Both the position numbers and the translations under genes were made by a program. Below the pieces are notes generated by a model. It had not been told where the DNA came from, searched no databases, and saw nothing but the letters and a program-made list of their open reading frames with translations. This document shows, in pieces, positions 1 to 8,779 of a DNA stretch of 64,000 nt (the stretch's first letter is position 1; every line of letters starts with the position of its first letter). Origin of the DNA: Streptomyces sp. LUP30 (GTDB lineage: Bacteria; Actinomycetota; Actinomycetes; Streptomycetales; Streptomycetaceae); contig NZ_MJAJ01000020.1 of NCBI RefSeq assembly GCF_001746365.1, forward strand, positions 1 to 64,000, read 5' to 3'.

Positions 1-1
1 C

Positions 2-1201
2 GGGCGGGTGCCGCCGGTACCGGTGGCGCGGCCCGTCGGCGCGGCGGGCGGGGCCCTGTCGGGCACGGCGCGCCGGGCGCTCGGACTGCGGCTGCCGCCC
101 GCGCTGGTGCTCGGCTGGCACAAGGCGTTCTCACGGCGCCCTCGGTCACTGGCGTCGGTGGCCCGGCTGACGCTGCCGCTGCTGCTGATCGTGGTCGCGA
201 TGAGCGCCTGGACCACCATCGACCGTTTCCACAGCAGCCCCGAGCAGGTCGGCCTCCCGGCCGCGCTCAGCGTCCGCGTGGACTCCGGCCCGAGCGGCCG
301 GAACGCCCTCGCCGTGCTGGAGCGCGACCCGCAGGTGGCCGCCGCCTACCCCGGCGCGCAGGTGGCGGCCCTGGTCCCGGGGCAGACGGCGACCATCGCC
401 CTGCGCGGCCTGGGCACCGGCCGGGAACCGTACCCGTTCGTCCTGGCGGAGGGCGATCGCCCCCGCGGCCGCGACGAGGCGGTGGCCGGACAGGGCCTGC
501 TCGACCTGCTCGACGCGCGGGTGGGCGACTGGGTGCGGGTGACCGTCGGCGAGCAGCCGCAGATCCTGCACATCGTGGGCCGCAGCATCGAACCGGAGAA
601 CGCCGGACGGGTCATCTCCACCTCGCTGGACACCCTCCGGGAGAACGACCCCGTCCTCGGCCCCACCCTCTACCAGCTCCGGCTGCGCCCCGGCGCGGAC
701 CCGCGGGAGGTCGCCGGCCGGCTGACCGCCGCCGGGCAGGGCCACCTGGACGTGCACACCGTGGCCAACCCTGCCGACGGGCTCTCCCCGCTGCGCGCGG
801 TGATCACGGGACTGATCGCCGTCCTCGCCCTGATCGGGCTCATCGAGCTGCTCACCGTGATCGGCGGAACGGTGCGCGAGGGCGAGCGGGACCTGCTCGC
901 CCTCAAGGCCATCGGCCTGTCCCCCCGGCAGATCACCGCGGTCACCGTCACGGCCACCGGCTGTACCGTCCTGGCCGCGGCCCTCGCCGCGACCGCCGTC
1001 GGCACACCGTTCGCACGGTGGCTGATCGACGCCCAGGGCGCGTCGAGCGGCATCGGCGCCGGGATCGCCCGGGGCCCCTCCCCGGCCCTGCTGGCGCTGT
1101 TCGCCGCCGCCGCGGTGCTGGGCGCGTCCGCCCTCGCCGCCCTGCCGGCGTCCCGCGCGGCCCGGCGCCGGCTCGCGGACACCCTGAGCGCGGTGGCCTG
1201 A
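2..1201 (+). CDS. FtsX/MacB-like ABC transporter permease, 3' part
   Basis: C-terminal part of a large ABC transporter permease of the FtsX/MacB type; the frame is open to the left window edge, so the N terminus is missing. What remains is a transmembrane segment (about residues 55-70 of the visible part), an extracytoplasmic domain of about 190 residues, then three hydrophobic segments in the last 150 residues. The motif GERDLLALKAIGLSPRQI is the cytoplasmic coupling loop typical of this family. Such permeases pair with an ATPase for lipoprotein or peptide export or for envelope signalling; the ATPase is not in the window. It converges on pgi. The substrate cannot be inferred. Confidence 0.8.
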   Translation, partial: GRVPPVPVARPVGAAGGALSGTARRALGLRLPPALVLGWHKAFSRRPRSLASVARLTLPLLLIVVAMSAWTTIDRFHSSPEQVGLPAALSVRVDSGPSGRNALAVLERDPQVAAAYPGAQVAALVPGQTATIALRGLGTGREPYPFVLAEGDRPRGRDEAVAGQGLLDLLDARVGDWVRVTVGEQPQILHIVGRSIEPENAGRVISTSLDTLRENDPVLGPTLYQLRLRPGADPREVAGRLTAAGQGHLDVHTVANPADGLSPLRAVITGLIAVLALIGLIELLTVIGGTVREGERDLLALKAIGLSPRQITAVTVTATGCTVLAAALAATAVGTPFARWLIDAQGASSGIGAGIARGPSPALLALFAAAAVLGASALAALPASRAARRRLADTLSAVA

Positions 1202-1239
1202 CCCCGCGGCCCCGCCGGTCAACCGCCGCGCGAGAGGGC

Positions 1240-1257
1240 GCAGCCCGGCAGGGCTGC
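1240..1257. terminator. Small hairpin between convergent permease and pgi
   Basis: A 7-bp GC-rich hairpin (gcagccc / gggctgc, 4-nt loop) lies between the convergent stops of the permease and pgi. Streptomyces terminators often lack a U tract, so it could act in both directions. It is short, so support is modest. Confidence 0.35.
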
Positions 1258-1290
1258 CGCCTCCCGCAGCGGGCTCTTGCCCCCGCCCCG

Positions 1291-2940
1291 CTACCGGCCG
1301 CGCAGTTCCCGGTACTTGGCGACCAGGGCCCGGGTCGAGGCGTCCAGGCCGGGCACCTGCGCCCCCTCGGTGAGCGCGGGCTCGACGCGCTTGGCGAGGA
1401 CCTTGCCGAGCTCCACGCCCCACTGGTCGAAGGAGTCGATGTTCCACACCGCGCCCTGGACGAACACCTTGTGCTCGTAGAGCGCGACGAGCTGGCCGAG
1501 GACCGAGGGGGTCAGCCGGCGGGCGAGGACCGTGGTCGTGGGGTGGTCGCCCTTGAACGTCTTGTGGGCCACCAGTTCCTCCGGCACGCCCTCCGCGCGC
1601 ACCTCCTGCGGCGTCTTGCCGAAGGCCAACGCCTGCGTCTGGGCGAAGAAGTTGGCCATCAGCAGGTCGTGCTGCGCCCGGAGTCCGTCGCCGAGCTCGG
1701 CGAGCGGCTCGGCGAAGCCGATGAAGTCCGCCGGGATGAGCTTCGTGCCCTGGTGGATCAACTGGTAGTAGGCGTGCTGCCCGTTGGTGCCCGGCGTGCC
1801 CCAGACGACGGGGCCGGTCTGCCATTCGACCTCCTTGCCGTCGCGGCCGACGGACTTGCCGTTGGACTCCATGTCCAGCTGCTGGAGATAGGCCGCGAAC
1901 TTGGAGAGGTAGTGGCTGTAGGGCAGCACGGCGTGCGACTGGGCGTCGTGGAAGTTGCCGTACCAGATGCCGAGCAGACCCAGCAGCAGGGGGACGTTGG
2001 ACTCGGGGGGCGCGGTCCTGAAGTGCTCGTCGACCAGGTGGAAGCCGTCGAGCATCTCACGGAAGCGGTCCGGCCCGATCGCGATCATCAGGGAGAGGCC
2101 GATGGCCGAGTCGTAGGAGTAGCGGCCGCCGACCCAGTCCCAGAACTCGAACATGTTGGCGGTGTCGATGCCGAATTCGGCGACCTTCTCGGCGTTGGTC
2201 GACAGGGCGACGAAATGCCGGGCGACGGCCCCTTCCCCGGCCCCCGCGTCCAGCAGCCAACTGCGGGCCGAGGTCGCGTTGGTGATGGTCTCGATGGTGG
2301 TGAACGTCTTGGAGGCGATGATGAACAGCGTCTCGGCCGGGTCCAGGTCGCGGATGGCCTCGTGCAGGTCGGCGCCGTCCACATTGGACACGAAGCGGAC
2401 CGTGAGGCCGCGGTCGGTGTAACCGCGCATCGCCTCGTAGGCCATGGCGGGGCCCAGATCGGAGCCGCCGATGCCGATGTTGACGACGTTGCGGATGCGC
2501 CGCCCGGTGTGGCCGGTCCAGGCGCCGGAGCGCACGCGCTCGGCGAAGTCGGCCATCTTGTCCAGCACGGCGTGCACCGCGGGGACGACGTTCTCCCCGT
2601 CGACCTCGATCACCGCGTCGCGCGGGGCGCGCAGGGCGGTGTGCAGGACCGCGCGGTCCTCGGTGGTGTTGATCTTCTCGCCGCGGAACATGGCGTCCCT
2701 GAGGCCGAAGACGTCGGCGGCGGCGGCCAGCTCCCGCAGGAGCCGCAGCGTCTCGCCGGTGACGAGATGCTTGGAGTAGTCGATGTGCAGGTCGCCGACC
2801 TGCAGCGTGTACCCGGCGGCACGCTCGGGGTCGGCGTCGAACAGGTCGCGCAGCCGCACCTCTCCGAGTTTCGCGCGGTGTTCGGCCAGAGCGGTCCACT
2901 CGGGCGTCTGGTCGAGCCTCGTACGGCCGTCTGCGTTCAT
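1291..2940 (-). CDS. pgi: Glucose-6-phosphate isomerase
   Basis: Cytosolic enzyme interconverting glucose-6-phosphate and fructose-6-phosphate at the head of glycolysis. The 549-residue product has the full PGI fold: the sugar-phosphate-binding region NIGIGGSDLGPAM, the SKTFTTIETITN segment, the family signature region around GGRYS, and a C-terminal helix region with QWGVELGK. Length matches bacterial PGIs of about 550 residues. I chose the ATG at 2940 because the family N terminus begins just after it; the open frame extends further upstream but carries no PGI homology there. A purine-rich gaggaaggg lies upstream. It follows the MFS gene on the same strand after about 70 nt. Confidence 0.97.
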   Translation of the reverse strand: MNADGRTRLDQTPEWTALAEHRAKLGEVRLRDLFDADPERAAGYTLQVGDLHIDYSKHLVTGETLRLLRELAAAADVFGLRDAMFRGEKINTTEDRAVLHTALRAPRDAVIEVDGENVVPAVHAVLDKMADFAERVRSGAWTGHTGRRIRNVVNIGIGGSDLGPAMAYEAMRGYTDRGLTVRFVSNVDGADLHEAIRDLDPAETLFIIASKTFTTIETITNATSARSWLLDAGAGEGAVARHFVALSTNAEKVAEFGIDTANMFEFWDWVGGRYSYDSAIGLSLMIAIGPDRFREMLDGFHLVDEHFRTAPPESNVPLLLGLLGIWYGNFHDAQSHAVLPYSHYLSKFAAYLQQLDMESNGKSVGRDGKEVEWQTGPVVWGTPGTNGQHAYYQLIHQGTKLIPADFIGFAEPLAELGDGLRAQHDLLMANFFAQTQALAFGKTPQEVRAEGVPEELVAHKTFKGDHPTTTVLARRLTPSVLGQLVALYEHKVFVQGAVWNIDSFDQWGVELGKVLAKRVEPALTEGAQVPGLDASTRALVAKYRELRGR

Positions 2941-3013
2941 GTCGGACTTCAGCCCTTCCTCACCTGTCCGTGCTGCCTCGCACGGCTTGCCCCGCCGGTC
3001 CCAACCTAGTTGA

Positions 3014-4282
3014 TCAGGGGGCGACGCGAGCTGTCGCGGCGCCGTCCTGCGGCACACCGACAGGTACGTCCGCCCGGCCCGCGGGTATCAAGGCGGCGAC
3101 GGCGAGTGCGAAGAGCAGGGCGGCGAGCAGCGCGGGCGCGTTCAGGCCGAACGCCTGGGCCGCCGCTCCGCCGAGCAGGGCTCCCGCCGGGGCGCCGGAG
3201 GTGGAGGCCGTCCGGAACGCGGAGGAGATGCGGCCCACCATGGGCGCCGGGCTGCGCTGCTGCATCAGCGTGATCTGGTTGACGTTCCACACCATGCCCA
3301 TGGAGCCGAGCAGCAGCATGCCCGCGAACAGGGCGACCAGGTGCTGGACGGCGCCCATGAGCAGCAGTGACGCCGTCTGGACCGTCCCGGCGAGCAGCAG
3401 GGACCGGGCCCGGCCGACGTGGCGGGCGATCCGCTGGGCGAGGAGGCCGCCGGCGAGGCTGCCGAGCGCGTACACCGTCATCGCGGCGGCGAACGCGGTG
3501 TCTCCCGCGTGCAGCCAGCGCGTCACGTGCAGCACCAGGGTGGCGATCAGGGCACCCATCCCGATGTTGCACGACAGAGTGGCCAGACAGATCGGCCGCA
3601 GAACGCGGTCGCGCCACAGATGACGCAGGCCGTCGCCGATCTCGGCGCGCAGGGTGCTGCCCGCCGGGCGCGGCTCCCGCTCGGGCGGCCGCACCCGCAG
3701 GGACGCCACCAGCGCCGCGGCCAGCAGATAGGTGCCCGCGTCGGCCGCGAACGGCACGGACACGCCGACGCCGAGCAGCAGCGGCACCACGGGGCCGGCC
3801 AGCAGTCCGCCCGCGAGCTGCTGGCCGGTCATCAGACGGGCGTTGGCCCCGCCGAGGGCCTCCGCGTCCACCAGCGAGGGCAACAGAGCTGTGGACGCGT
3901 TGTCGAAGAGGGTCTGCAGCGCGGTCAGCAGGAAGGCGAGGGCCAGCAACAGGAGGACGGAGGCGTGGCCGAGCCCCACCGCGAGCGCGAAGGCGGCGAC
4001 GAGCAGACCGCGCACGGTGTCCACGGCCCACATCGCACGCCGTTGGTCGACCCGGTCGGCGACGGCTCCGCCGAGCAGCCCGAACAGCAGCCAGGGAAGG
4101 TAGGCGCAGGCGGTGACGGAGGCGATGACCACAGGGTCGTCCGTGAGCCGCACGGCGAGCAGGGGCAGCGCGGTCGTGCGCAGCGCGTCCCCGAAGCGCG
4201 AGACCACCGCGGCGCTCCACAGTCGCCCGAACCCGCCGCGCCACGCCGGCGCGCACACTCCCGCGGTTCCGACCGTCGCCAC
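3014..4282 (-). CDS. MFS transporter (EntS-like, MFS_3 type)
   Basis: Integral membrane transporter of the major facilitator superfamily, 422 residues with about 12 hydrophobic segments. The N terminus (WSAAVVSRFGDALRTTALPL) and the loop-2 motif GGAVADRVDQRRAM are typical of the MFS_3/enterobactin-exporter-like group, which pumps small hydrophobic compounds or siderophores outward. The GTG start at 4282 is preceded closely by ggggag. It lies between the RbpA-like gene and pgi, all on the minus strand, but has no obvious functional link to glycolysis. Substrate unknown. Confidence 0.85.
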   Translation of the reverse strand: MATVGTAGVCAPAWRGGFGRLWSAAVVSRFGDALRTTALPLLAVRLTDDPVVIASVTACAYLPWLLFGLLGGAVADRVDQRRAMWAVDTVRGLLVAAFALAVGLGHASVLLLLALAFLLTALQTLFDNASTALLPSLVDAEALGGANARLMTGQQLAGGLLAGPVVPLLLGVGVSVPFAADAGTYLLAAALVASLRVRPPEREPRPAGSTLRAEIGDGLRHLWRDRVLRPICLATLSCNIGMGALIATLVLHVTRWLHAGDTAFAAAMTVYALGSLAGGLLAQRIARHVGRARSLLLAGTVQTASLLLMGAVQHLVALFAGMLLLGSMGMVWNVNQITLMQQRSPAPMVGRISSAFRTASTSGAPAGALLGGAAAQAFGLNAPALLAALLFALAVAALIPAGRADVPVGVPQDGAATARVAP

Positions 4283-4437
4283 AACTCCCCCTCACGGCTG
4301 ACCGGTTCGCCGCAGAGACGGGAACCGCTGGGAAAACCGTAGAGGGCGCCACTGACAATCGGCTCGCGGACGAGCAGCCGTCCGGACCCGGAACGAGTGC
4401 GGCCAGGCTCCCTGAGGCGCCCGGCCGGTCCCGACTT

Positions 4438-4773
4438 CTAGATCTCGCCCCGCAGTTTGGCGAGCGCCTCGGCGAGGATCGCCTCGCCGTCCGCGTCGCT
4501 GCGCCGCTCCCGCACGTACGCGAGGTGCGTCTTGTAGGGCTCGGTGCGGGGCGGGTCCGGGGGGTTGTCCCGGTCCTGTCCGGCCGGGAACCCGCAGCGG
4601 GGGCAGTCCCAGGTGTCGGGGACCTGCGCGTCGCTGGCGAAGCTGGGCTGCGTCTCGTGTCCGTTGGAGCACCAGAAGGAGATGCGCAGACGGGGCGCGG
4701 ACTCGCCCCGCTCGGCCTCGCCCATCGGCCCCGCCCCGACCCGGCTTCCTCGGATCGCGTTGCCACTTGCCAC
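4438..4773 (-). CDS. rbpA: RbpA-family RNA polymerase-binding protein (divergent paralogue)
   Basis: Small 111-residue protein with the RbpA layout: a basic N-terminal tail (AIRGSRVG), a zinc-ribbon-like core with CSNGH and CPRC (about residues 33-62), a linker with the conserved KTH tract, and a C-terminal sigma-interaction helix (VRERRSDADGEAILAEALAKL). RbpA binds RNA polymerase and group I/II sigma factors and stabilises open complexes in actinobacteria. The sequence differs from the housekeeping Streptomyces RbpA that I remember (which contains THWDMLMERR), so this is more likely the second copy found near secG. Its exact role is an inference. It is followed on the same strand by the MFS gene. 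Confidence 0.8.
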   Translation of the reverse strand: MASGNAIRGSRVGAGPMGEAERGESAPRLRISFWCSNGHETQPSFASDAQVPDTWDCPRCGFPAGQDRDNPPDPPRTEPYKTHLAYVRERRSDADGEAILAEALAKLRGEI

Positions 4774-4843
4774 GGTCGTAACTCCCTGCGTGATGGTGCC
4801 GCAAAGCGAGTCGGCGTTTCGCTTCGCTGCGAGCGCCTCAGTC

Positions 4844-4955
4844 TACGTAAGGCCCAACGCGCGTCCAGTGATTGGAGTTACAGCTTCCACACCTAGACGC
4901 AAGCCCCATGATAGGCCGCGCTCAGCTGCGCGTACCGAACATGGGGCCTTACGTA
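4844..4955. repeat. 12-bp inverted repeat upstream of the RbpA-like gene
   Basis: Perfect 12-bp inverted repeat, tacgtaaggccc at 4844-4855 and gggccttacgta at 4944-4955, separated by 88 nt. It fills the interval between the RbpA-like gene and the secG stop. It could be a pair of regulator-binding half sites or a long-range stem in the leader of the RbpA-like mRNA. Confidence 0.5.
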
Positions 4956-4984
4956 CCGGAATGTGCGTGCCTGTGAGAGGCTGA

Positions 4985-5221
4985 TCAGTTGTTCGTCTTC
5001 ATCACGATGCAGAGGACGATGATGCAGGTGAACCACAGCAGAGCGATGACCACGGTGATGCGGTCGAGGTTGCGCTCGGCGACCGAGGAGCCGCCGACGG
5101 AGGACTGCATGCCGCCACCGAACATGTCGGAGAGGCCGCCGCCCTTCCCCTTGTGCATCAGCACCAGCAGCATCAGCAGCAGGCTGAAGACGATCAGGGC
5201 GATCGAGAACCCCAAAACCAC
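4985..5221 (-). CDS. secG: Preprotein translocase subunit SecG
   Basis: Small membrane subunit of the SecYEG translocon that assists SecA-driven export. The 78-residue product has two transmembrane helices (about residues 4-22 and 55-75) around a cytoplasmic Gly-rich loop, MHKGKGGGLSDMFGGG, which is the SecG family hallmark. The GTG at 5221 gives the family start (VVLGFSIAL); upstream in-frame codons encode Ser/Glu-rich sequence with no similarity. gaggaag lies about 12 nt upstream. It is the last gene of the pgk-tpiA-secG group, as in other streptomycetes. Confidence 0.93.
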   Translation of the reverse strand: MVLGFSIALIVFSLLLMLLVLMHKGKGGGLSDMFGGGMQSSVGGSSVAERNLDRITVVIALLWFTCIIVLCIVMKTNN

Positions 5222-5398
5222 GGCTGGACCAACTTCCTCGGATTCGGATGACGACTCGGACGAACGGTGCGGACAACGGGGGCACAGCGTCGTTGTCCAG
5301 GTGCGGCTCCGCCGCGTGGCGCTGTGCCCCCGCAAGGGTACGACGGATCGCCGCTACCGCATACTCACAGCTCGGATCACCAGCGGATCACCGCAGGA

Positions 5399-6175
5399 TC
5401 ACTGATCGCGGAACCGCACGATCTTGACGAACTCGTCGGCGTCCAGCGAGGCGCCGCCGACCAGCGCGCCGTCGATGTCGGGCTGCGCCATGATCTCGGC
5501 GACGTTGCCGGACTTCACGGAGCCGCCGTACTGGATGCGGACCCGGTCGGCCAGCTCCTGGGTGTACAGCTCGGCGATCTTGGCGCGGATCGCGGCGCAC
5601 ACCTCCTGCGCGTCCTCGGCGCCGCAGACCTTGCCGGTGCCGATGGCCCACACGGGCTCGTAGGCGATCACGACCGTCTCGGCCTGCTCGGCCGGGAGGT
5701 CCTTCAGACCGCCCTCGACCTGGGCGAGGGTGTGGGAGACGTGGTTGCCCGCCTCGCGGACGGGCAGCTCCTCGCCCACACACAGGATCGGGGTCAGACC
5801 GTGCTTGTAGGCGGCCTTGACCTTGGCGTTCACCAGCTCGTCGGTCTCGTTGTGGTACTGGCGGCGCTCGGAGTGGCCGATCGCCACGAACGTGCACTTC
5901 AGCTTGGCGAGCATGGCGCCGGAGATCTCACCGGTGTAGGCGCCGGAGTCCTGCGCCGAGATGTCCTGGGCGCCGTACTTGATCTTGAGCTTGTCGCCGT
6001 CGACCAGGGTCTGCACGGAGCGCAGGTCGGTGAACGGCGGAAGGACGGCGACCTCGACGGCCTCGTAGTCCTTGTCGGCCAGGGCGAAGGCGAGCTTCTG
6101 GACGTGGGCGATGGCCTCGAGGTGGTTGAGGTTCATCTTCCAGTTGCCCGCCATCAGCGGCGTACGAGTGGTCAT
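5399..6175 (-). CDS. tpiA: Triosephosphate isomerase
   Basis: Glycolytic TIM-barrel enzyme interconverting dihydroxyacetone phosphate and glyceraldehyde-3-phosphate. The 258-residue product carries all catalytic residues: Lys13 in GNWKMN, His101 in IGHSERR, Glu173 in AYEPVWAIGTG, and the phosphate-binding YGGSV near residue 215. Length is normal for the family. It sits 6 nt after pgk on the same strand, so co-transcription with pgk is near certain. Confidence 0.98.
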   Translation of the reverse strand: MTTRTPLMAGNWKMNLNHLEAIAHVQKLAFALADKDYEAVEVAVLPPFTDLRSVQTLVDGDKLKIKYGAQDISAQDSGAYTGEISGAMLAKLKCTFVAIGHSERRQYHNETDELVNAKVKAAYKHGLTPILCVGEELPVREAGNHVSHTLAQVEGGLKDLPAEQAETVVIAYEPVWAIGTGKVCGAEDAQEVCAAIRAKIAELYTQELADRVRIQYGGSVKSGNVAEIMAQPDIDGALVGGASLDADEFVKIVRFRDQ

Positions 6176-6181
6176 GCGGGG

Positions 6182-7393
6182 TCAGTCCTCCAGTGCGGCG
6201 AGGCCGGGGAGCGTCTTGCCCTCGAGGTATTCGAGGGAGGCGCCGCCGCCGGTCGAGATGTGGCCGAATGCGTTCTCGTCGAAGCCCAGGAGGCGGACGG
6301 CCGCGGCGGAGTCGCCGCCGCCGACGACCGTGAAGGCCGGGGAGTCGACGAGGGCCTGGGCGACCGCCTTGGTGCCCTCGGCGTAGTCGGGGTGCTCGAA
6401 AACGCCCATGGGACCGTTCCAGAAGACGGTGGCGGCGTCGGCGAGCTTCGAGGCGTACAGCTTGCGGGTCTCGGGACCGATGTCCAGGCCCAGCTGGTCG
6501 CCGGGCATGGCGTCCGCGGCGACGGTGTTCGGGTGCGCCGGCGCCTTGGTCTTCAGATCCGGGAAGTCGGTGGACGTCAGCACGTCGACGGGGAGGACCA
6601 GCTCGACGCCGGTCTTCTCCGCGCGCTCGATGTACTCCTGGACGACCGGGATCTGGTCCTCCTGCAGGAGCGAGGCGCCCACCTCGTATCCCTTGGCCTT
6701 CAGGAAGGTGAACACCATGCCGCCGCCGATGAGGAGGCGGTCCGCCTTGCCCAGCAGCTGGTCGATGACGGCGAGCTTGTCGGAGACCTTGGAACCGCCG
6801 AGGGCGACGACGTAGGGCCGCTTGACGTCCTCGGTGAGCTTCTTCAGGACGCCGACCTCGGTGGCGATCAGGAATCCGGCCGCGTGCGGCAGCCGGGACG
6901 GGAGGTCGTAGACCGACGCGTGCTTACGGTGCACCGCGCCGAAGCCGTCGCCGACGTAGACGTCCGCGAGTTCGGCGAGCCGGTCGGCGAAGTCGCCGCG
7001 CTCGGCGTCGTCCTTGCTGGTCTCGCCCGCGTTGAAGCGCAGGTTCTCGATGACGGCGACCGCGCCGTCGGCCAGGGAGGCGACCGTCGACTTCGCGGAC
7101 TCGCCGACCGTGTCGGTCGCGAAGGCCACGGGAGCGCCGAGCAGCTCGCCCAGTCGGGAGGCGGCGGGGGCGAGGGAGAACGCCGGGTCCGGGGCGCCCT
7201 TGGGGCGGCCCAGGTGCGAGGCGACGACCACCTTGGCGCCCGCGTCCGCGAGGGCCTTGACGGTGGGCAGGACGGCGCGGATCCGGCCGTCGTCGGTGAT
7301 GGCGCCGCCGTCGAGCGGCACGTTGAGGTCGGCGCGGACGAAGACCCGCTTGCCTGCGACGCCTTCGGCGAGAAGTTCGTCGATCGTCTTCAT
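6182..7393 (-). CDS. pgk: Phosphoglycerate kinase
   Basis: Transfers phosphate from 1,3-bisphosphoglycerate to ADP. The 403-residue product has the N-terminal substrate motif RADLNVPLDGG, the basic-patch region SHLGRPKG, the hinge segment ALGGSKVSDK and the C-terminal nucleotide loop VVGGGDSAAAV. Length is standard. The ATG at 7393 is the family start. Upstream lies a strong hairpin separating it from gap, so pgk-tpiA-secG probably has its own promoter or receives reduced read-through from gap. Confidence 0.98.
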   Translation of the reverse strand: MKTIDELLAEGVAGKRVFVRADLNVPLDGGAITDDGRIRAVLPTVKALADAGAKVVVASHLGRPKGAPDPAFSLAPAASRLGELLGAPVAFATDTVGESAKSTVASLADGAVAVIENLRFNAGETSKDDAERGDFADRLAELADVYVGDGFGAVHRKHASVYDLPSRLPHAAGFLIATEVGVLKKLTEDVKRPYVVALGGSKVSDKLAVIDQLLGKADRLLIGGGMVFTFLKAKGYEVGASLLQEDQIPVVQEYIERAEKTGVELVLPVDVLTSTDFPDLKTKAPAHPNTVAADAMPGDQLGLDIGPETRKLYASKLADAATVFWNGPMGVFEHPDYAEGTKAVAQALVDSPAFTVVGGGDSAAAVRLLGFDENAFGHISTGGGASLEYLEGKTLPGLAALED

Positions 7394-7467
7394 TACGGGG
7401 GCTCCTGGGAAGGGCTCGTGGTGCTCGTGATCGCTCGTGATCGTGAGAGGGCTGATCGGTACGTGCC

Positions 7468-7509
7468 GCAGGGCTCGGGCGGCGCGTCCCTGCGCCGCCC
7501 GAGCCCTGC
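7468..7509. terminator. Strong hairpin terminator between gap and pgk
   Basis: An 18-bp perfect inverted repeat (7468-7485 and 7492-7509, 6-nt loop) lies directly downstream of gap on the minus strand. It is almost entirely G/C, a typical Streptomyces terminator or attenuator. It suggests that gap is transcribed separately or more abundantly than pgk-tpiA-secG. Confidence 0.8.
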
Positions 7510-7537
7510 GCTCACATCGAGGTGCCTGATCCGTGGA

Positions 7538-8548
<1,011 letters not shown>

Positions 8549-8680
8549 GAACCGATCTCCTCGTTGGTACGCCGGCCCATGCAGTGCCGGCGAGCTGTAT
8601 TTGGGATGTCCCCGACCACCACCGACCCTACCTCTCCGAGGCCGCCGGAGTGACATCGAGTTCGCCCATACACGGCACGG

Positions 8681-8712
8681 CGGTCCGTACCCGCCAGTAG
8701 GGGTACGGACCG
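8681..8712. terminator. Hairpin downstream of the M14 carboxypeptidase gene
   Basis: Perfect 12-bp inverted repeat (cggtccgtaccc / gggtacggaccg, 8-nt loop). A second 8-bp hairpin lies at 8757-8779, against the carboxypeptidase stop. Together they are likely to end the minus-strand carboxypeptidase transcript before the gap promoter region. Confidence 0.65.
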
Positions 8713-8779
8713 CCCGGGCCGGACGGGCCCGATCACTCGATCCGGTCACGAACCTTCACGCCGAGTTGACTTCGGCGTG

